Shown: piece after piece, positions 52,435-61,780 of the stretch
Position numbering within the stretch: the first letter of the stretch is position 1
Layout: every line of letters starts with the position of its first letter
NCBI GenBank assembly: GCA_039821605.1
Contig: JBCBNV010000003.1
Coordinates: 124,001 to 188,000 of the forward strand
From: CALBPI01 sp039821605
GTDB lineage: Bacteria; Pseudomonadota; Gammaproteobacteria; Steroidobacterales; Woeseiaceae
DNA: 64,000 nt
Direction: 5' to 3'
Program-made: the position numbers and the translations under genes
Notes under the pieces: generated by a model
Database searches by the model: none
The model's input: only the letters and a program-made list of their open reading frames with translations
What the model was told of the DNA's origin: nothing

Positions 52435-53787
52435 TTGCGGGCACCGGCACAGCACGACGTCTGGAGTGTCTCGGCACTCAACCGCGCCTCCCGCGAGCTG
52501 CTGGAATCGAGCTTCGGCAGCATCTGGGTCGAGGCGGAGGTGTCGAACCTCGCCCGTCCCGCGTCGGGGCACGTCTACTTTTCGCTCAAGGATGGCCAGG
52601 CGCAGGTTCGCGCCGCTTTCTTCCGCCAGCGACAGCGCGGCAGCGCCCGCGAACTCGCCAATGGCGACCAGGTGCTCGTGCGCGGCAGGCTGAGCCTCTA
52701 CGAGCCGCGCGGCGACTATCAGCTCATCGTCGAGCACCTCGAACCGGCTGGCGAGGGCCTGTTGCGACGCGCGTTCGAGCAACTCAAACGCAAGCTTCAC
52801 GCCGAGGGCCTGTTCGACGCCGAGCGCAAACGTGAGCTGCCCACGCTGCCCGCCCGCATTGGCGTCATCACCTCGCCCTCGGGCGCCGCCATCCGCGACA
52901 TCCTCAAGGTGCTCGGCAGGCGCATGCCGGGGATTCCCGTGCTCGTCTACGGCGCCAGCGTGCAGGGTCGCGACGCGCCCGCAGAACTCCGTCGAGCGCT
53001 CGCGCTTGCCGTGGCCCGTAACGACTGCGATGTCCTGATCCTGGCGCGTGGCGGCGGATCACTCGAGGACCTTGCCGCCTTCAACGACGAAGGACTGGCC
53101 CGGGACATTGCCGCCTGCCCGATCCCGACGCTTGCGGGCGTGGGCCACGAGGTGGATGTCACGATTGCCGACTACGTCGCAGACGCGCGTGCACCGACGC
53201 CGTCGGCGGCTGCAGAGCTCGCCGTGCCCGATGGCCGCACGCTGCTCGAGCAGGCGCGTGAACGCGGCTACCGGCTCAGCAACGCGACGGACCGACTGCT
53301 GCAACGTTACGCGCAGCGCATGGATCAGCTCTCACGCCGCCTGCAGTCGCAGGGGCCGTCGCGCCGGCTCGCCGAACAGCGGCGCATCCTCGCGCGACTG
53401 ACCCAGTCTCTGCGCCGCTCAGGGCGCGAGGCGCTCGAGCGCCGCCTGCGCCAGCACACCACACTCGCCGCACGCCTGCGCGTGCAGTCGCCCGCCACGG
53501 CGCTCGCGCGGCGCAAGCGCACGCTCAGTGGCCTCGCGGGGCGTCTGGTGCGCGCGGAAATCACCGCGCGGAGCGCGCGCGCCCAGCGACTGCGCACGCT
53601 CGCGAAGACCCTGCAGGCGGTCAGCCCGCTCGCAACCATTGCACGCGGCTACGCCGTCGTGCGCGACGCTGCTGGCGACGCTGTCACGGACAGCGTCACG
53701 CTGAAACCCGGCGATGCCGTGGCTGTGACCTTGCGCGATGGTGTGGTGGACGCCGAAGTCCGGGGCGTCCGCCCCGATGACGGCTGA
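52435..53787 (+). CDS. xseA: exodeoxyribonuclease VII large subunit
   Basis: The 450-residue protein is read from TTG 52435, which has GGAG 9 bp upstream; a TTG five codons earlier overlaps that site. It has an N-terminal OB domain (about 10-110), the catalytic core with ILARGGGSLEDLAAFND and PTLAGVGHEVDVTIADYVAD, and a long Arg-rich helical region (about 280-400). It degrades single-stranded DNA with XseB, whose gene is not in the window. Confidence 0.95.
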   Translation: MRAPAQHDVWSVSALNRASRELLESSFGSIWVEAEVSNLARPASGHVYFSLKDGQAQVRAAFFRQRQRGSARELANGDQVLVRGRLSLYEPRGDYQLIVEHLEPAGEGLLRRAFEQLKRKLHAEGLFDAERKRELPTLPARIGVITSPSGAAIRDILKVLGRRMPGIPVLVYGASVQGRDAPAELRRALALAVARNDCDVLILARGGGSLEDLAAFNDEGLARDIAACPIPTLAGVGHEVDVTIADYVADARAPTPSAAAELAVPDGRTLLEQARERGYRLSNATDRLLQRYAQRMDQLSRRLQSQGPSRRLAEQRRILARLTQSLRRSGREALERRLRQHTTLAARLRVQSPATALARRKRTLSGLAGRLVRAEITARSARAQRLRTLAKTLQAVSPLATIARGYAVVRDAAGDAVTDSVTLKPGDAVAVTLRDGVVDAEVRGVRPDDG

Positions 53788-53790
53788 GGC

Positions 53791-54390
53791 TCAGTCGTCG
53801 AACGACAGCGCGCGCTCGACGCGCCGGTGCCAGTCACTCTCACCCTCACGGACGAAGACATGGCAGTGGTCCATGTCGCCGCCGTAGATGTGCAGCGAGA
53901 CGGCGGGGCTGCGGTCGCAGGGATTGGCGATCAGGTGGTATTCGTAGGGTGGGATCAGGCACCCGGCACTGCCGATGCCCGCCATGTACGAATTGCGGGC
54001 CTCGAAACGGTAGCGCTCCTCGTCGGTCTGCTCCATGAGCTCGTACTGCAGCACGTCGATGCTGCCCGCACAGACGCCTTCCACGCACCACATTCCTGCA
54101 TGATCGTGAATGGGCGTCGACTGGCACGGGCCCCAGGTCATGGCAACGATGGAGTAGCCACGCTCGGGGTCACGATGCAGGAGCCTGCGCGCGTAACGAT
54201 CGGCGTGCGGCTGCATGACGGCGACAGGCAGCTCGAAGGCGTTTCCACGGATCATGCGACAGAGTTCGGACTTGATGCGATCCACGACGGCCGTGGCGTC
54301 GGGCAGCGCGACGGCCTCGTCGCAGAGCGCGATCAGCGGGGCCAAACCTGCCGCCCCGCGGGCATTGGGCTCATCTGCGGCGATAACCAT
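53791..54390 (-). CDS. cysteine dioxygenase (Arg type) with Cys-Tyr cofactor residues
   Basis: The 199-residue cupin oxidises cysteine to cysteine sulfinate. The iron ligands are His95 and His97 in STPIHDHAG and His152 in YEYHLIANP. Arg68 fits the substrate-carboxylate Arg. Cys102 lies five residues after His97 and Tyr169 17 residues after His152, matching mammalian Cys93 and Tyr157 that form the thioether cofactor; SLHIY matches the Ser-His-Tyr set. Most bacterial enzymes have Gly at the Cys position. It lies 26 bp downstream of the serine O-succinyltransferase-like gene on the same strand. Confidence 0.9.
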   Translation of the reverse strand: MVIAADEPNARGAAGLAPLIALCDEAVALPDATAVVDRIKSELCRMIRGNAFELPVAVMQPHADRYARRLLHRDPERGYSIVAMTWGPCQSTPIHDHAGMWCVEGVCAGSIDVLQYELMEQTDEERYRFEARNSYMAGIGSAGCLIPPYEYHLIANPCDRSPAVSLHIYGGDMDHCHVFVREGESDWHRRVERALSFDD

Positions 54391-54416
54391 GAGCTCAGTC
54401 TAACACCGGAAACTAT

Positions 54417-55526
54417 CTAGCGGTTCGCAAGCCAGCCGCCGATGACGGGTCGGAACCGATCCATGTCAACGAGAAACGAATCGTGGCCCTGGATTGAATC
54501 GAGCGCCTCGAAACTGACGTCGCAACCCGCCGCACCCAGCGCATCGGCGAGCTCACGCTGCTGCCAGAGCGGGAACAGGATGTCGCTGCCGACGCCAATG
54601 ACCAACGCCTCGTCGAGCGACGTACGCGCCACACCACTGGCCACGGAGCCCCCGTAGTCGGCGATGTCGAACAAGTCCATGGCGCGCGACAGGTACAGGT
54701 AGCAATTGGCGTCGAAGGCGCCCGTGAACTTGAGTGCGTGGGCTTCGAGGTAGGACTCGACCTCAAAATCAATGCAGAACGGGTCGTTGGCGCCGTGTTC
54801 GGCGGCCACGCGTTCACGCCCGAAGCGTTGCACCCACTCCTCTGCGGAGCGATAGGTGATCATGCCGAGCTTGCGCGCCATGCGCATACCCGTGATCGGC
54901 CCGGCACCCGCGGGATAGCGTCCGTCCCGCCAGTCGGGGTCTCGGCGCACCATCTCGCGTTGCAATGAGCGCAGTGCGATGGCGAACGGTGCCGCCCGCG
55001 CCGCTGACGACACCGATATGAGTCGACCGCAACGCGCCGGGTGCAGCGCGGCAAACGCCAGCGCCGTCATGCCACCCATGGAACAGCCGATGGCGGCGAA
55101 CACCCGGTCGATGCCCAGCGCATCGAGCACGGGCAACGAAGCATTGGCAATGTCTTCGAGAGAAAGCACGGGGAAATCAATCCCGTACCGGACATTTCTC
55201 GACGGATTATCACTCGCCGGACCGGTTGAGCCGAAGCAACTGCCCAGCGAATTCACGCAGACCACGAAGAAGCGGTCGGTGTCGATCGGCCGCTGCGGTC
55301 CCAGCATCTCCTCCCACCAGCCCGGCGACAGGTCCTCGGGCGATGAGGCCGCATGTGCTGAGGGCGACAAGCCCGTGAAGAGCACGATGGCGTTGTCACG
55401 TTCGGCCGAAAGCTGCCCCCAGGTTTCATACGCGAGCGTCGGCCGCTCGAGGACGCCGCCACGACGCAGCTCGAACGTTCCGGGCAGCTTGAGGAAACGG
55501 CGTGCGCCGGCTTCGGAGGGACTCAT
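54417..55526 (-). CDS. serine O-succinyltransferase-like enzyme (MetX superfamily)
   Basis: The 369-residue alpha/beta hydrolase starts at ATG 55526. It has nucleophile Ser149 in GCSMGGM, Asp in VIGVGSDILFP and His in QGHDSFLVDMDRF. The segments NAIVLFTGLSPSAHA, NSLGSCFGSTGPAS and FDANCYLYLSRAMDLFDIAD match the Xanthomonas serine O-succinyltransferase branch rather than classical MetX (GGCxGTTGPSS). That enzyme activates serine for cysteine biosynthesis. Pairing with cysteine dioxygenase supports a cysteine/sulfur role. A homoserine substrate cannot be excluded. Confidence 0.8.
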   Translation of the reverse strand: MSPSEAGARRFLKLPGTFELRRGGVLERPTLAYETWGQLSAERDNAIVLFTGLSPSAHAASSPEDLSPGWWEEMLGPQRPIDTDRFFVVCVNSLGSCFGSTGPASDNPSRNVRYGIDFPVLSLEDIANASLPVLDALGIDRVFAAIGCSMGGMTALAFAALHPARCGRLISVSSAARAAPFAIALRSLQREMVRRDPDWRDGRYPAGAGPITGMRMARKLGMITYRSAEEWVQRFGRERVAAEHGANDPFCIDFEVESYLEAHALKFTGAFDANCYLYLSRAMDLFDIADYGGSVASGVARTSLDEALVIGVGSDILFPLWQQRELADALGAAGCDVSFEALDSIQGHDSFLVDMDRFRPVIGGWLANR

Positions 55527-55572
55527 GGGGAAAGCGCGCGCCACGCCGTGCAGCGTGGCGCGCCCGGCAGCG

Positions 55573-56124
55573 TCAGAAGAACTTGCGGGCCATACCCAAC
55601 AGGCCGTCAACGGCCGAACCGCCCTCATCCCGGTCGAGGAAGCTCGACAGCAGGCCAGCGCCGGCCGATGACGCACCGCCGGCGATCAGCGACGAGAGGG
55701 CACCGCTGCCCTTACTCTCTTTGCTCAGCGAGCCCATCGCCATGGCAGCCACCATGGGCAGCATTTTCTTGAGCGTGCCCACATCCACGCCGGTGCGCGA
55801 GGCAGCTTCTGCGGCCACCTTGCGGCTTTCGTCCTTGCTGCCCAGCAGGTGGCCCAGAATGGCGTTGCCATCCGTAATCGTGGCGGCCCGGCTCAGCAGG
55901 TCGGGCTTCTCGACGTAGTCTGCGTGGTGGCCGCGCTGCAGCGCGGACATCAGTGCACCGAGCCCCTCGGGTTGCTCGACGTTGCGGCGGATCCCGCCCT
56001 TGAGCGCGGGCAGCAGCTCCGCGATGGCTGCACCGGCCTTGCCCTTGTCGAGCTTGAGGCTGTTCGCAACCTGGCCCACGAGGGCACCATTACCCGAATT
56101 GAGAATCGTCTCGAGGATGCTCAT
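55573..56124 (-). CDS. DUF937 family protein
   Basis: The 183-residue protein has the DUF937 layout: repeated helical segments starting near GALVGQVANSL and ending in a C-terminal GLLSSFLDRDEGGSAVDGLL. A similar ending to YidB-type proteins is seen. No signal or membrane segment. It is 46 bp upstream of the succinyltransferase gene and 68 bp downstream of der on the same strand. Function is unknown. Confidence 0.82.
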   Translation of the reverse strand: MSILETILNSGNGALVGQVANSLKLDKGKAGAAIAELLPALKGGIRRNVEQPEGLGALMSALQRGHHADYVEKPDLLSRAATITDGNAILGHLLGSKDESRKVAAEAASRTGVDVGTLKKMLPMVAAMAMGSLSKESKGSGALSSLIAGGASSAGAGLLSSFLDRDEGGSAVDGLLGMARKFF

Positions 56125-56192
56125 TGTTCTCTCCCACTATCCCCTGCGTATCAGTCGCGAAAGCCTACCACGGGGCACGCGCGAGGCGTCAC

Positions 56193-57581
56193 CTATGAAC
56201 GCTTCTTGACGTGCTTGAGCAGGCGCTTGCGGCGCGCCTGCTGGCGCGGTGTGAGCGTATTGCGCCGACCCTCGAACGGGTTCTTGCCAGACTTGAGCTG
56301 GAGGCGAATCGGTGTGCCTCGCAGCTTGAAGGTCTTTCTGAAATAGTTGACCAGGTAGCGCCGGTAGCTCGCCGACAGGCGCTCGGCCTGGGTGCCGTGC
56401 ACGACGATGACGGGCGGGTTGCGCCCGCCCTGGTGCGCGTAGCGCAGCCGTGGCCGGCGCCCCCGTGACAGGGGCGGCGGGTGGGCTTCGATGGCGGTTT
56501 CCAGCGCGCGCGTGAGCGCCGACGCCGGCAGCTCGCGACATGCCGCCTCGTGCACACGCTCAGCCTCGGGCAACAACTTGCCCACGCCCGTTCCGTGCTT
56601 GGCGGAAATGAAGTGGCGCGGCGCGAACTCCGTGAAACCGAGCTTGAGCTCAAGCCCGTCGCGCAATGCGCGTCGGCGATCGGGGTCGAGGCCGTCCCAT
56701 TTGTTGATGACCACGACGAGCGCCCTGCCCCGTTCGATGATGAGACCGAACAGCGAGACATCCTGGTCGGTCACACCCTCACGCGCGTCGATGACACCGA
56801 TCACGACATTGCTCTGCTCGATGGCCTGGAGCGTCTTGATGATGCTGAATTTCTCGATGGCCTCGGTGACGCGTGTCCGGCGCCGCACGCCGGCCGTATC
56901 CACGAGCACGTAATGCTTGCCGTCACGCTCGAACGGCACGCGCACGCTGTCGCGCGTGGTGCCGGGCTTGTCGAACGCGACGAGACGTTCTTCGCCGATC
57001 AGGCGATTGATGAGCGTCGATTTGCCGACGTTGGGCCGGCCCGCCACCGTGATCATGATGGCCTCATCGGGCTCGGGCTCGACCTCACCCTCGGGGCACG
57101 CGGCCAGCACGAACTCGATAAGCGCCGCCACGCGATCGCCGTGCGCCGCCGAGATGACCGCCGGGTCGCCGAGACCCAGCGCGTAGAAATCGGACGCCAC
57201 AGCGTCGGCGTCGAGACCCTCGGCCTTGTTGATGGCCAGGAAAACGGGCTTGTCGCTGCGGCGTACGTGCTCGGCGATATCGTAGTCGCCGGCCAGCAGC
57301 CCGTCACGCGCATCGACGAGGAAGACGACGACGTCCGACTCTTCGATAGCTAAGCGCGCCTGCTCCGCCATGAGCGCGGCCACGCCCTCGTCGTCGTCGC
57401 CGAGACCGCCCGTGTCGACCACGAGATAGTCGCGGCCGCCCACTTTACCGAAGCCGTACTGGCGATCACGGGTCAGGCCCGGGTAATCGGCGACAAGCGC
57501 GTCGCGCGTGCGCGTCAATCGATTGAACAGCGTCGACTTGCCGACATTGGGTCGACCGACGAGTGCGACGACGGGCAGCAT
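56193..57581 (-). CDS. der: ribosome biogenesis GTPase Der
   Basis: The 462-residue protein has two G domains, each with GRPNVGKSTL and DTxG and NKxD motifs, and a C-terminal KH-like domain ending in a basic tail. It assists 50S assembly. ATG 57581 gives the usual length; 7 bp separate it from the bamB stop. Confidence 0.97.
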   Translation of the reverse strand: MLPVVALVGRPNVGKSTLFNRLTRTRDALVADYPGLTRDRQYGFGKVGGRDYLVVDTGGLGDDDEGVAALMAEQARLAIEESDVVVFLVDARDGLLAGDYDIAEHVRRSDKPVFLAINKAEGLDADAVASDFYALGLGDPAVISAAHGDRVAALIEFVLAACPEGEVEPEPDEAIMITVAGRPNVGKSTLINRLIGEERLVAFDKPGTTRDSVRVPFERDGKHYVLVDTAGVRRRTRVTEAIEKFSIIKTLQAIEQSNVVIGVIDAREGVTDQDVSLFGLIIERGRALVVVINKWDGLDPDRRRALRDGLELKLGFTEFAPRHFISAKHGTGVGKLLPEAERVHEAACRELPASALTRALETAIEAHPPPLSRGRRPRLRYAHQGGRNPPVIVVHGTQAERLSASYRRYLVNYFRKTFKLRGTPIRLQLKSGKNPFEGRRNTLTPRQQARRKRLLKHVKKRS

Positions 57582-57588
57582 CGCGGTG

Positions 57589-58758
57589 TCAGCGGCGCTC
57601 GCCGCGCTCGCGGTAACCGACGAGGGTGCCTTCGCTGGACTGCGCGTAGAGCGTCTCGCCCATGACGTAGGGGCGCTGCACGATGGGCGCATCGTCGACG
57701 CGGACCCTTGCCGCGAGCGTGCCGCTGCGTGCGCTCACGAAGTGCAGGTAGCCCTCTAGGTCTCCCACCACAACGTATTCGCCGAATGCCACGGGCGCCG
57801 TGAGTTGCCGGCGCAGGAATTTCTCGTTGGACCATTGCTGCGTGCCGTTGCTACGCGACAATGCGATGACCTGGTCGTCCTCGAGCGTCATGTAGACATT
57901 GGTCCAGTCGATGCCGAGTCCCGCGTAGCTCGAGAGTTCGCGCGCCCAGAGTGCCTGGCCCGATTCCGCGGCAATGGCAGCCGTACGGGCGCGAAATCCC
58001 GTGACGTAGAGGTCATTGCCCGATGCCGCCAGCGCGCCATCGGCATCGACCATGCGCTCGATATCACTGCGACCCGAGGGAATGCCCAGCGGCAATTCCC
58101 AGAGCACTTCGCCCGAGAGCAGGTCTGCGGCCAGGATGCGCCCGTTGTCGAAGCCCGCCACGACAGCGTCACCGACGATGACCGGCGCGCCCGTGCCGCG
58201 CTGCGACAGCCGGGGTACGGGTTGCTCGATGAACCACAGCACCTCACCTGTGGCACCGGACAAGGCCAGCAGACGTCCGTCCACGCTGCGCACAATGACG
58301 CGCTCACCGCCAAGCACGGGCGGTGCCAGCACCTCGGCCGAGATGTCCTGTCGCCAGAGGACGTCGCCCGTGCGCGCGTCGAGTGCGGTAATGCCCCCGC
58401 TGCGATCCGCAACGGCAAGCCGACCATCACCGGCTCCTGGGCCTGCGGTAATCGTGCCGTCGAGTTTCACGCGCCAGGTGCGTTTGCCCGAGACCGCGTC
58501 GTAAGCCACGACGGTGCCGTCGGCGCCCGCTGCATAGGCACGGGTGCCATCGCCCGACGGTCGCAGCGCATAGCGCAGCACACCGCCGCCGCCACCCACA
58601 CCGTCCTTAATGACACGATCGAGTTGGAGCGTGGCCGAAAAGTCGGTAAGCGGCGTCGGCGGCAATGCAGCCTCTTCGTCGTCACCGCCGAAGATGGAGC
58701 AGCCGGACACGGCCAGCACGGCCGTCGCCAGCGCCATGAGGCGCAGCCTGCGGGTCAC
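57589..58758 (-). CDS. bamB: outer-membrane assembly lipoprotein BamB
   Basis: The 389-residue protein has a lipoprotein signal ending in LAVSGCSIF and repeated PQQ-like blades (for example DGTVVAYDAVSGKRTW, DARTGDVLW, SGATGEVLW) forming an eight-blade propeller. It is part of the BAM complex. Overlap with yfgM is 4 bp. Confidence 0.96.
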   Translation of the reverse strand: MTRRLRLMALATAVLAVSGCSIFGGDDEEAALPPTPLTDFSATLQLDRVIKDGVGGGGGVLRYALRPSGDGTRAYAAGADGTVVAYDAVSGKRTWRVKLDGTITAGPGAGDGRLAVADRSGGITALDARTGDVLWRQDISAEVLAPPVLGGERVIVRSVDGRLLALSGATGEVLWFIEQPVPRLSQRGTGAPVIVGDAVVAGFDNGRILAADLLSGEVLWELPLGIPSGRSDIERMVDADGALAASGNDLYVTGFRARTAAIAAESGQALWARELSSYAGLGIDWTNVYMTLEDDQVIALSRSNGTQQWSNEKFLRRQLTAPVAFGEYVVVGDLEGYLHFVSARSGTLAARVRVDDAPIVQRPYVMGETLYAQSSEGTLVGYRERGERR

Positions 58759-59420
58759 GGGGTTTCCGCGTCCGTGACCACGACGGGCGCAGCGCCCAGG
58801 TCGGCGAGCTTCATTTCGACAAGCCGCACGTCGATGAGTTGTGACTGGCCCGGCGCCGTCAGGGCCGACTCGAATGCCGCTCGCGCCGCTTCGGTGTTGC
58901 CCAGCGCAACCTGTACATCGCCGCGTGCCTCAGCCAGCAGCGGCGCGTAGGTGCCCGCGTCGCTCACACCGTCGAGCACCTCGAGCGCCTGCGCAGGCTC
59001 GCCGCGATAGGACAGCACGCGCGCGAGCCGTGACGCGACGACGGGCTCGAGCAGCTTGCCGCGCTCGCGCGCCAGGACGTTGCGCAGCGTCGACTCTGCC
59101 GATTCCGTTTCACCGCGCTGCATGTAGAGCCCCGCGAGCCGCAGCCCGGCCTGTGTGACGTAGGGCGAGTCCGGGAACTCCGTCGTCAGCGTACCGTGGT
59201 GCGACACGAGCATGGTCAGGTCCGAGGCCTGGGCCGCGTCCACGACCTGCTCGAAGACCTGTGAGGCCCCTTCGGCGTAAGCGCGCTGCTCGCCCTTCCA
59301 CCAGTTCCAGCCGAACAGGCCGGCCGTCGACAGGACCACAGCGCTGATGAGCAGCTTGCCGTTTTCGTCCCAGAAGGCTTTCAGTTTCTCGACTTGTTCC
59401 GCGTCTTCGTAATCGCTCAC
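58755..59420 (-). CDS. yfgM: YfgM-like TPR membrane protein
   Basis: The 221-residue protein is read from GTG 59420 with AGGTGA upstream; a TTG six codons earlier is possible. It has a cytoplasmic N terminus (SDYEDAEQVEKLKAFWDEN), one transmembrane helix (LLISAVVLSTAGLFGWNWW) and TPR helices in the periplasmic part. In E. coli YfgM is an accessory of periplasmic chaperones. Overlap with bamB is 4 bp. Confidence 0.92.
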   Translation of the reverse strand: MSDYEDAEQVEKLKAFWDENGKLLISAVVLSTAGLFGWNWWKGEQRAYAEGASQVFEQVVDAAQASDLTMLVSHHGTLTTEFPDSPYVTQAGLRLAGLYMQRGETESAESTLRNVLARERGKLLEPVVASRLARVLSYRGEPAQALEVLDGVSDAGTYAPLLAEARGDVQVALGNTEAARAAFESALTAPGQSQLIDVRLVEMKLADLGAAPVVVTDAETP

Positions 59421-59534
59421 GGTTTCATCACCTATCAATCTACGTGTCGTGCGACGGGGCCAGCGGCACCCGGCGCGAATCAGCCGGCAATACTAGCGGT
59501 TTCGGCCGCCTCGCGAAACGGCGCGCGCCCACCT

Positions 59535-60812
59535 TCAGCGCGATCCGATCTCGGCCGCGAGCAAGCGTGCCAGGCCGGCCTCATCGAGGCTCTCCTGATC
59601 GCGACGGTCTCTCAGCGGCTTGACCGAGATCACACCGTCGGCAAGCTCGCGCTCGGCCACGATCAGCGCCAGTTCGGCACCGCTCTTGTCAGCCTGCTTG
59701 AGCTGCGACTTCATGCTGCCGCCACCCAGGTGGCGCTCCAGCCGCAGCCCCGGCACCGTGTCGCGCAGCCGCTCGCTGAGTGCCAGAGCGGCGGTATCGG
59801 CGCCTTCGCCCACAGAGATCAGGTACGCGTGAGGTTCGACCGCGGCCGGACTCGCCTGTTCCGCTTCGCAGAGCGCCACCAGACGCTCCACGCCGATGGC
59901 CCAGCCAATGGCGGGCACGGGCTTGCCGCCCAGTTGCTCGAACAGACCGTCGTAGCGGCCACCCGAACACACAGCGCCCTGCGAACCCAACGCGTCGGTC
60001 ACCCACTCGAAGACGGTGCGCGAGTAGTAATCGAGGCCGCGCACGAGACGCGGGTTGACCGTGTACTCGACGCCGACCGCGTCGAGCCCGGCGCGCAGCG
60101 CGTCGAAGTGCCGCTGCGATTCGGCATCGAGATGATCCAGCAACAGCGGCGCGCCTGCGATGACCTCCGCCAGGGCCGGGTTCTTGCTGTCGAGGATGCG
60201 CAACGGATTGCTCTCGAGCCGGCGCAGGCTGTCGGAATCAAGCACGTCGCGGTGGCCCTCGAAATACCTCACGAGCTGATCGCGATAGTCGGCGCGCGCC
60301 GCGGCGCTGCCGAGCGAGTTGATCTCTAGCGCGAGCCGCGAGACTCCGAGCCGTTGCCAGAGTCGCGCCGACATCGTGATCATCTCGATGTCGACGTCGG
60401 GCCCCTCGTAGCCGAAGGCCTCGATGTCGATCTGGTGAAACTGCCGGTAGCGACCTTTCTGCGGCTTCTCGTAACGGAACATCGGACCCGCGGTCCAGAT
60501 GCGGTGCTTCTGGTTGTGCGTGAGGCCGTTGGAGATCGCCGCTCGAACCAAACCTGCTGTGGCCTCCGGGCGCAGCGTCAGGCTCTCGCCATTGCGGTCG
60601 TCAAAGGTGTACATCTCCTTTTCGACGATGTCCGTGGCATCTCCAATGGAGCGACGAAACAACTCGGTACGTTCGAGCAGCGGCAGCCGCACGTGCCGGT
60701 AGCCGTAGCCTGCCAGGAGTTCAGAGACAATGCCTTCGAGCGCGAGCCAGGTGTCGCCATCGGGCGGCAGGATGTCGTTCATGCCCCGTACGGGCGTGAT
60801 GTTCTGAGCCAT
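59535..60812 (-). CDS. hisS: histidine-tRNA ligase
   Basis: The 425-residue class II synthetase has motif 2 (PMFRYEKPQKGRYRQFHQI), the His-specific GLDYYSRTVFEW and SGGRYDGLFEQLGG, motif 3 (AIGWAIGVERLV), and a C-terminal anticodon domain. It is preceded by rodZ on the same strand (65 bp); the usual intervening ispG is absent. Its own TATAAT promoter is in that gap. Confidence 0.97.
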   Translation of the reverse strand: MAQNITPVRGMNDILPPDGDTWLALEGIVSELLAGYGYRHVRLPLLERTELFRRSIGDATDIVEKEMYTFDDRNGESLTLRPEATAGLVRAAISNGLTHNQKHRIWTAGPMFRYEKPQKGRYRQFHQIDIEAFGYEGPDVDIEMITMSARLWQRLGVSRLALEINSLGSAAARADYRDQLVRYFEGHRDVLDSDSLRRLESNPLRILDSKNPALAEVIAGAPLLLDHLDAESQRHFDALRAGLDAVGVEYTVNPRLVRGLDYYSRTVFEWVTDALGSQGAVCSGGRYDGLFEQLGGKPVPAIGWAIGVERLVALCEAEQASPAAVEPHAYLISVGEGADTAALALSERLRDTVPGLRLERHLGGGSMKSQLKQADKSGAELALIVAERELADGVISVKPLRDRRDQESLDEAGLARLLAAEIGSR

Positions 60813-60859
60813 GGTTGTGGGGCCCGTCGGGGGGCGCGTGGTGAGCTGGACAGCCGCGC

Positions 60860-60865
60860 ATTATA
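60860..60865 (-). promoter_or_regulatory. TATAAT -10 upstream of hisS inside a palindrome
   Basis: On the minus strand AGCCGCG-TATAATG-CGCGGCT contains a perfect -10 at the centre of a 7-bp inverted repeat, 47 bp upstream of the hisS ATG. It can promote transcription, bind a regulator or form a hairpin after rodZ. Confidence 0.45.
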
Positions 60866-60877
60866 CGCGGCTTCGGG

Positions 60878-61771
60878 TTAGCGCAGCGTCAGTCTCGCGC
60901 TGCGGCCGCGGCGCGCGTTGGCCGGAATCGACACCGGATCGCCGTCCAGTGTCAGCGACGCCGCATCGGCAACCCCGAGCGTCACCGTTAACGGCCGTGG
61001 TCCGTCGAGTCGGCGCGTGTCGCCCGCGGCCGCCGTCCCCGTGGCCAGCCGACGGCCCTCGGCGTCGCGAACCTCAAACCAGCACTCCGCCGTAAAGCGA
61101 ATCTCGAGCCCGGAGTTTGCCGCGACCGCGCTCACGGCGGGCGTCGCGTTCACGGCCGTGGGCGCCGTCGTCGTCGGGGCGCTCGTGGACTGCGAGGCGC
61201 GCTCACGCGCCTCGGCAAGTCGCGACGCGAAATCGGTATTGGCCGTCGCAGGTTCGGTCTCCGGCGCTGCTGCATCGACCGACTGCGGTGGTGGTGACTC
61301 AGTTGCCGCGTCCGTCGCCGAAGGCTCTGCCGCCACCGGGGTCTCGGCACTGCGCGGCCAAAGCAGGAACGCGGCCACAAGCGCGGCGATGACTGCCAGC
61401 ACCGCGAGCAGCGTCAGCAGTGGCGCCACGCGACGGCGGCGGATGGGCTGCTGGTAGTGCACCACGAGTTCAGGCGGCTCGGAACCCGAATCGCCGGCGG
61501 TTTCGGCGTAGCGCCGCATGGCCTCATCGGCGTCGAGACCGACGTGCCCGGCGAGTGCCCGAAGGTGCCCCTTGACGAACACAGGCGCACCCAGCGTGCT
61601 GAAGTCGTCGCGCTCGAGTGCTGTGATGACAACCGGGTCGAGGTGCAGCGCAGCGGCAACGGCCTCGACGCCCAGGCCCGCCGATTCGCGGCCTTCCCGA
61701 AGCCAGTCACCGAGCCCCGGTTCGGCTTCGGCAGCGCCGGCCTCAGGGTCCTGCGTCGCGTCGTCCGTCAT
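60878..61771 (-). CDS. rodZ: cell-shape protein RodZ
   Basis: The 297-residue protein has an N-terminal Cro-like HTH (about 20-90, GLGDWLREGRESAGLGVEAV), one transmembrane helix (LLTLLAVLAVIAALVAAFLL, about 118-140), a Ser/Thr/Ala-rich periplasmic linker and a C-terminal DUF4115 domain (about 220-297). It links MreB to the wall synthesis machinery. It follows pilW after 9 bp. Confidence 0.94.
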   Translation of the reverse strand: MTDDATQDPEAGAAEAEPGLGDWLREGRESAGLGVEAVAAALHLDPVVITALERDDFSTLGAPVFVKGHLRALAGHVGLDADEAMRRYAETAGDSGSEPPELVVHYQQPIRRRRVAPLLTLLAVLAVIAALVAAFLLWPRSAETPVAAEPSATDAATESPPPQSVDAAAPETEPATANTDFASRLAEARERASQSTSAPTTTAPTAVNATPAVSAVAANSGLEIRFTAECWFEVRDAEGRRLATGTAAAGDTRRLDGPRPLTVTLGVADAASLTLDGDPVSIPANARRGRSARLTLR

Positions 61772-61780
61772 CGCCGAGGC

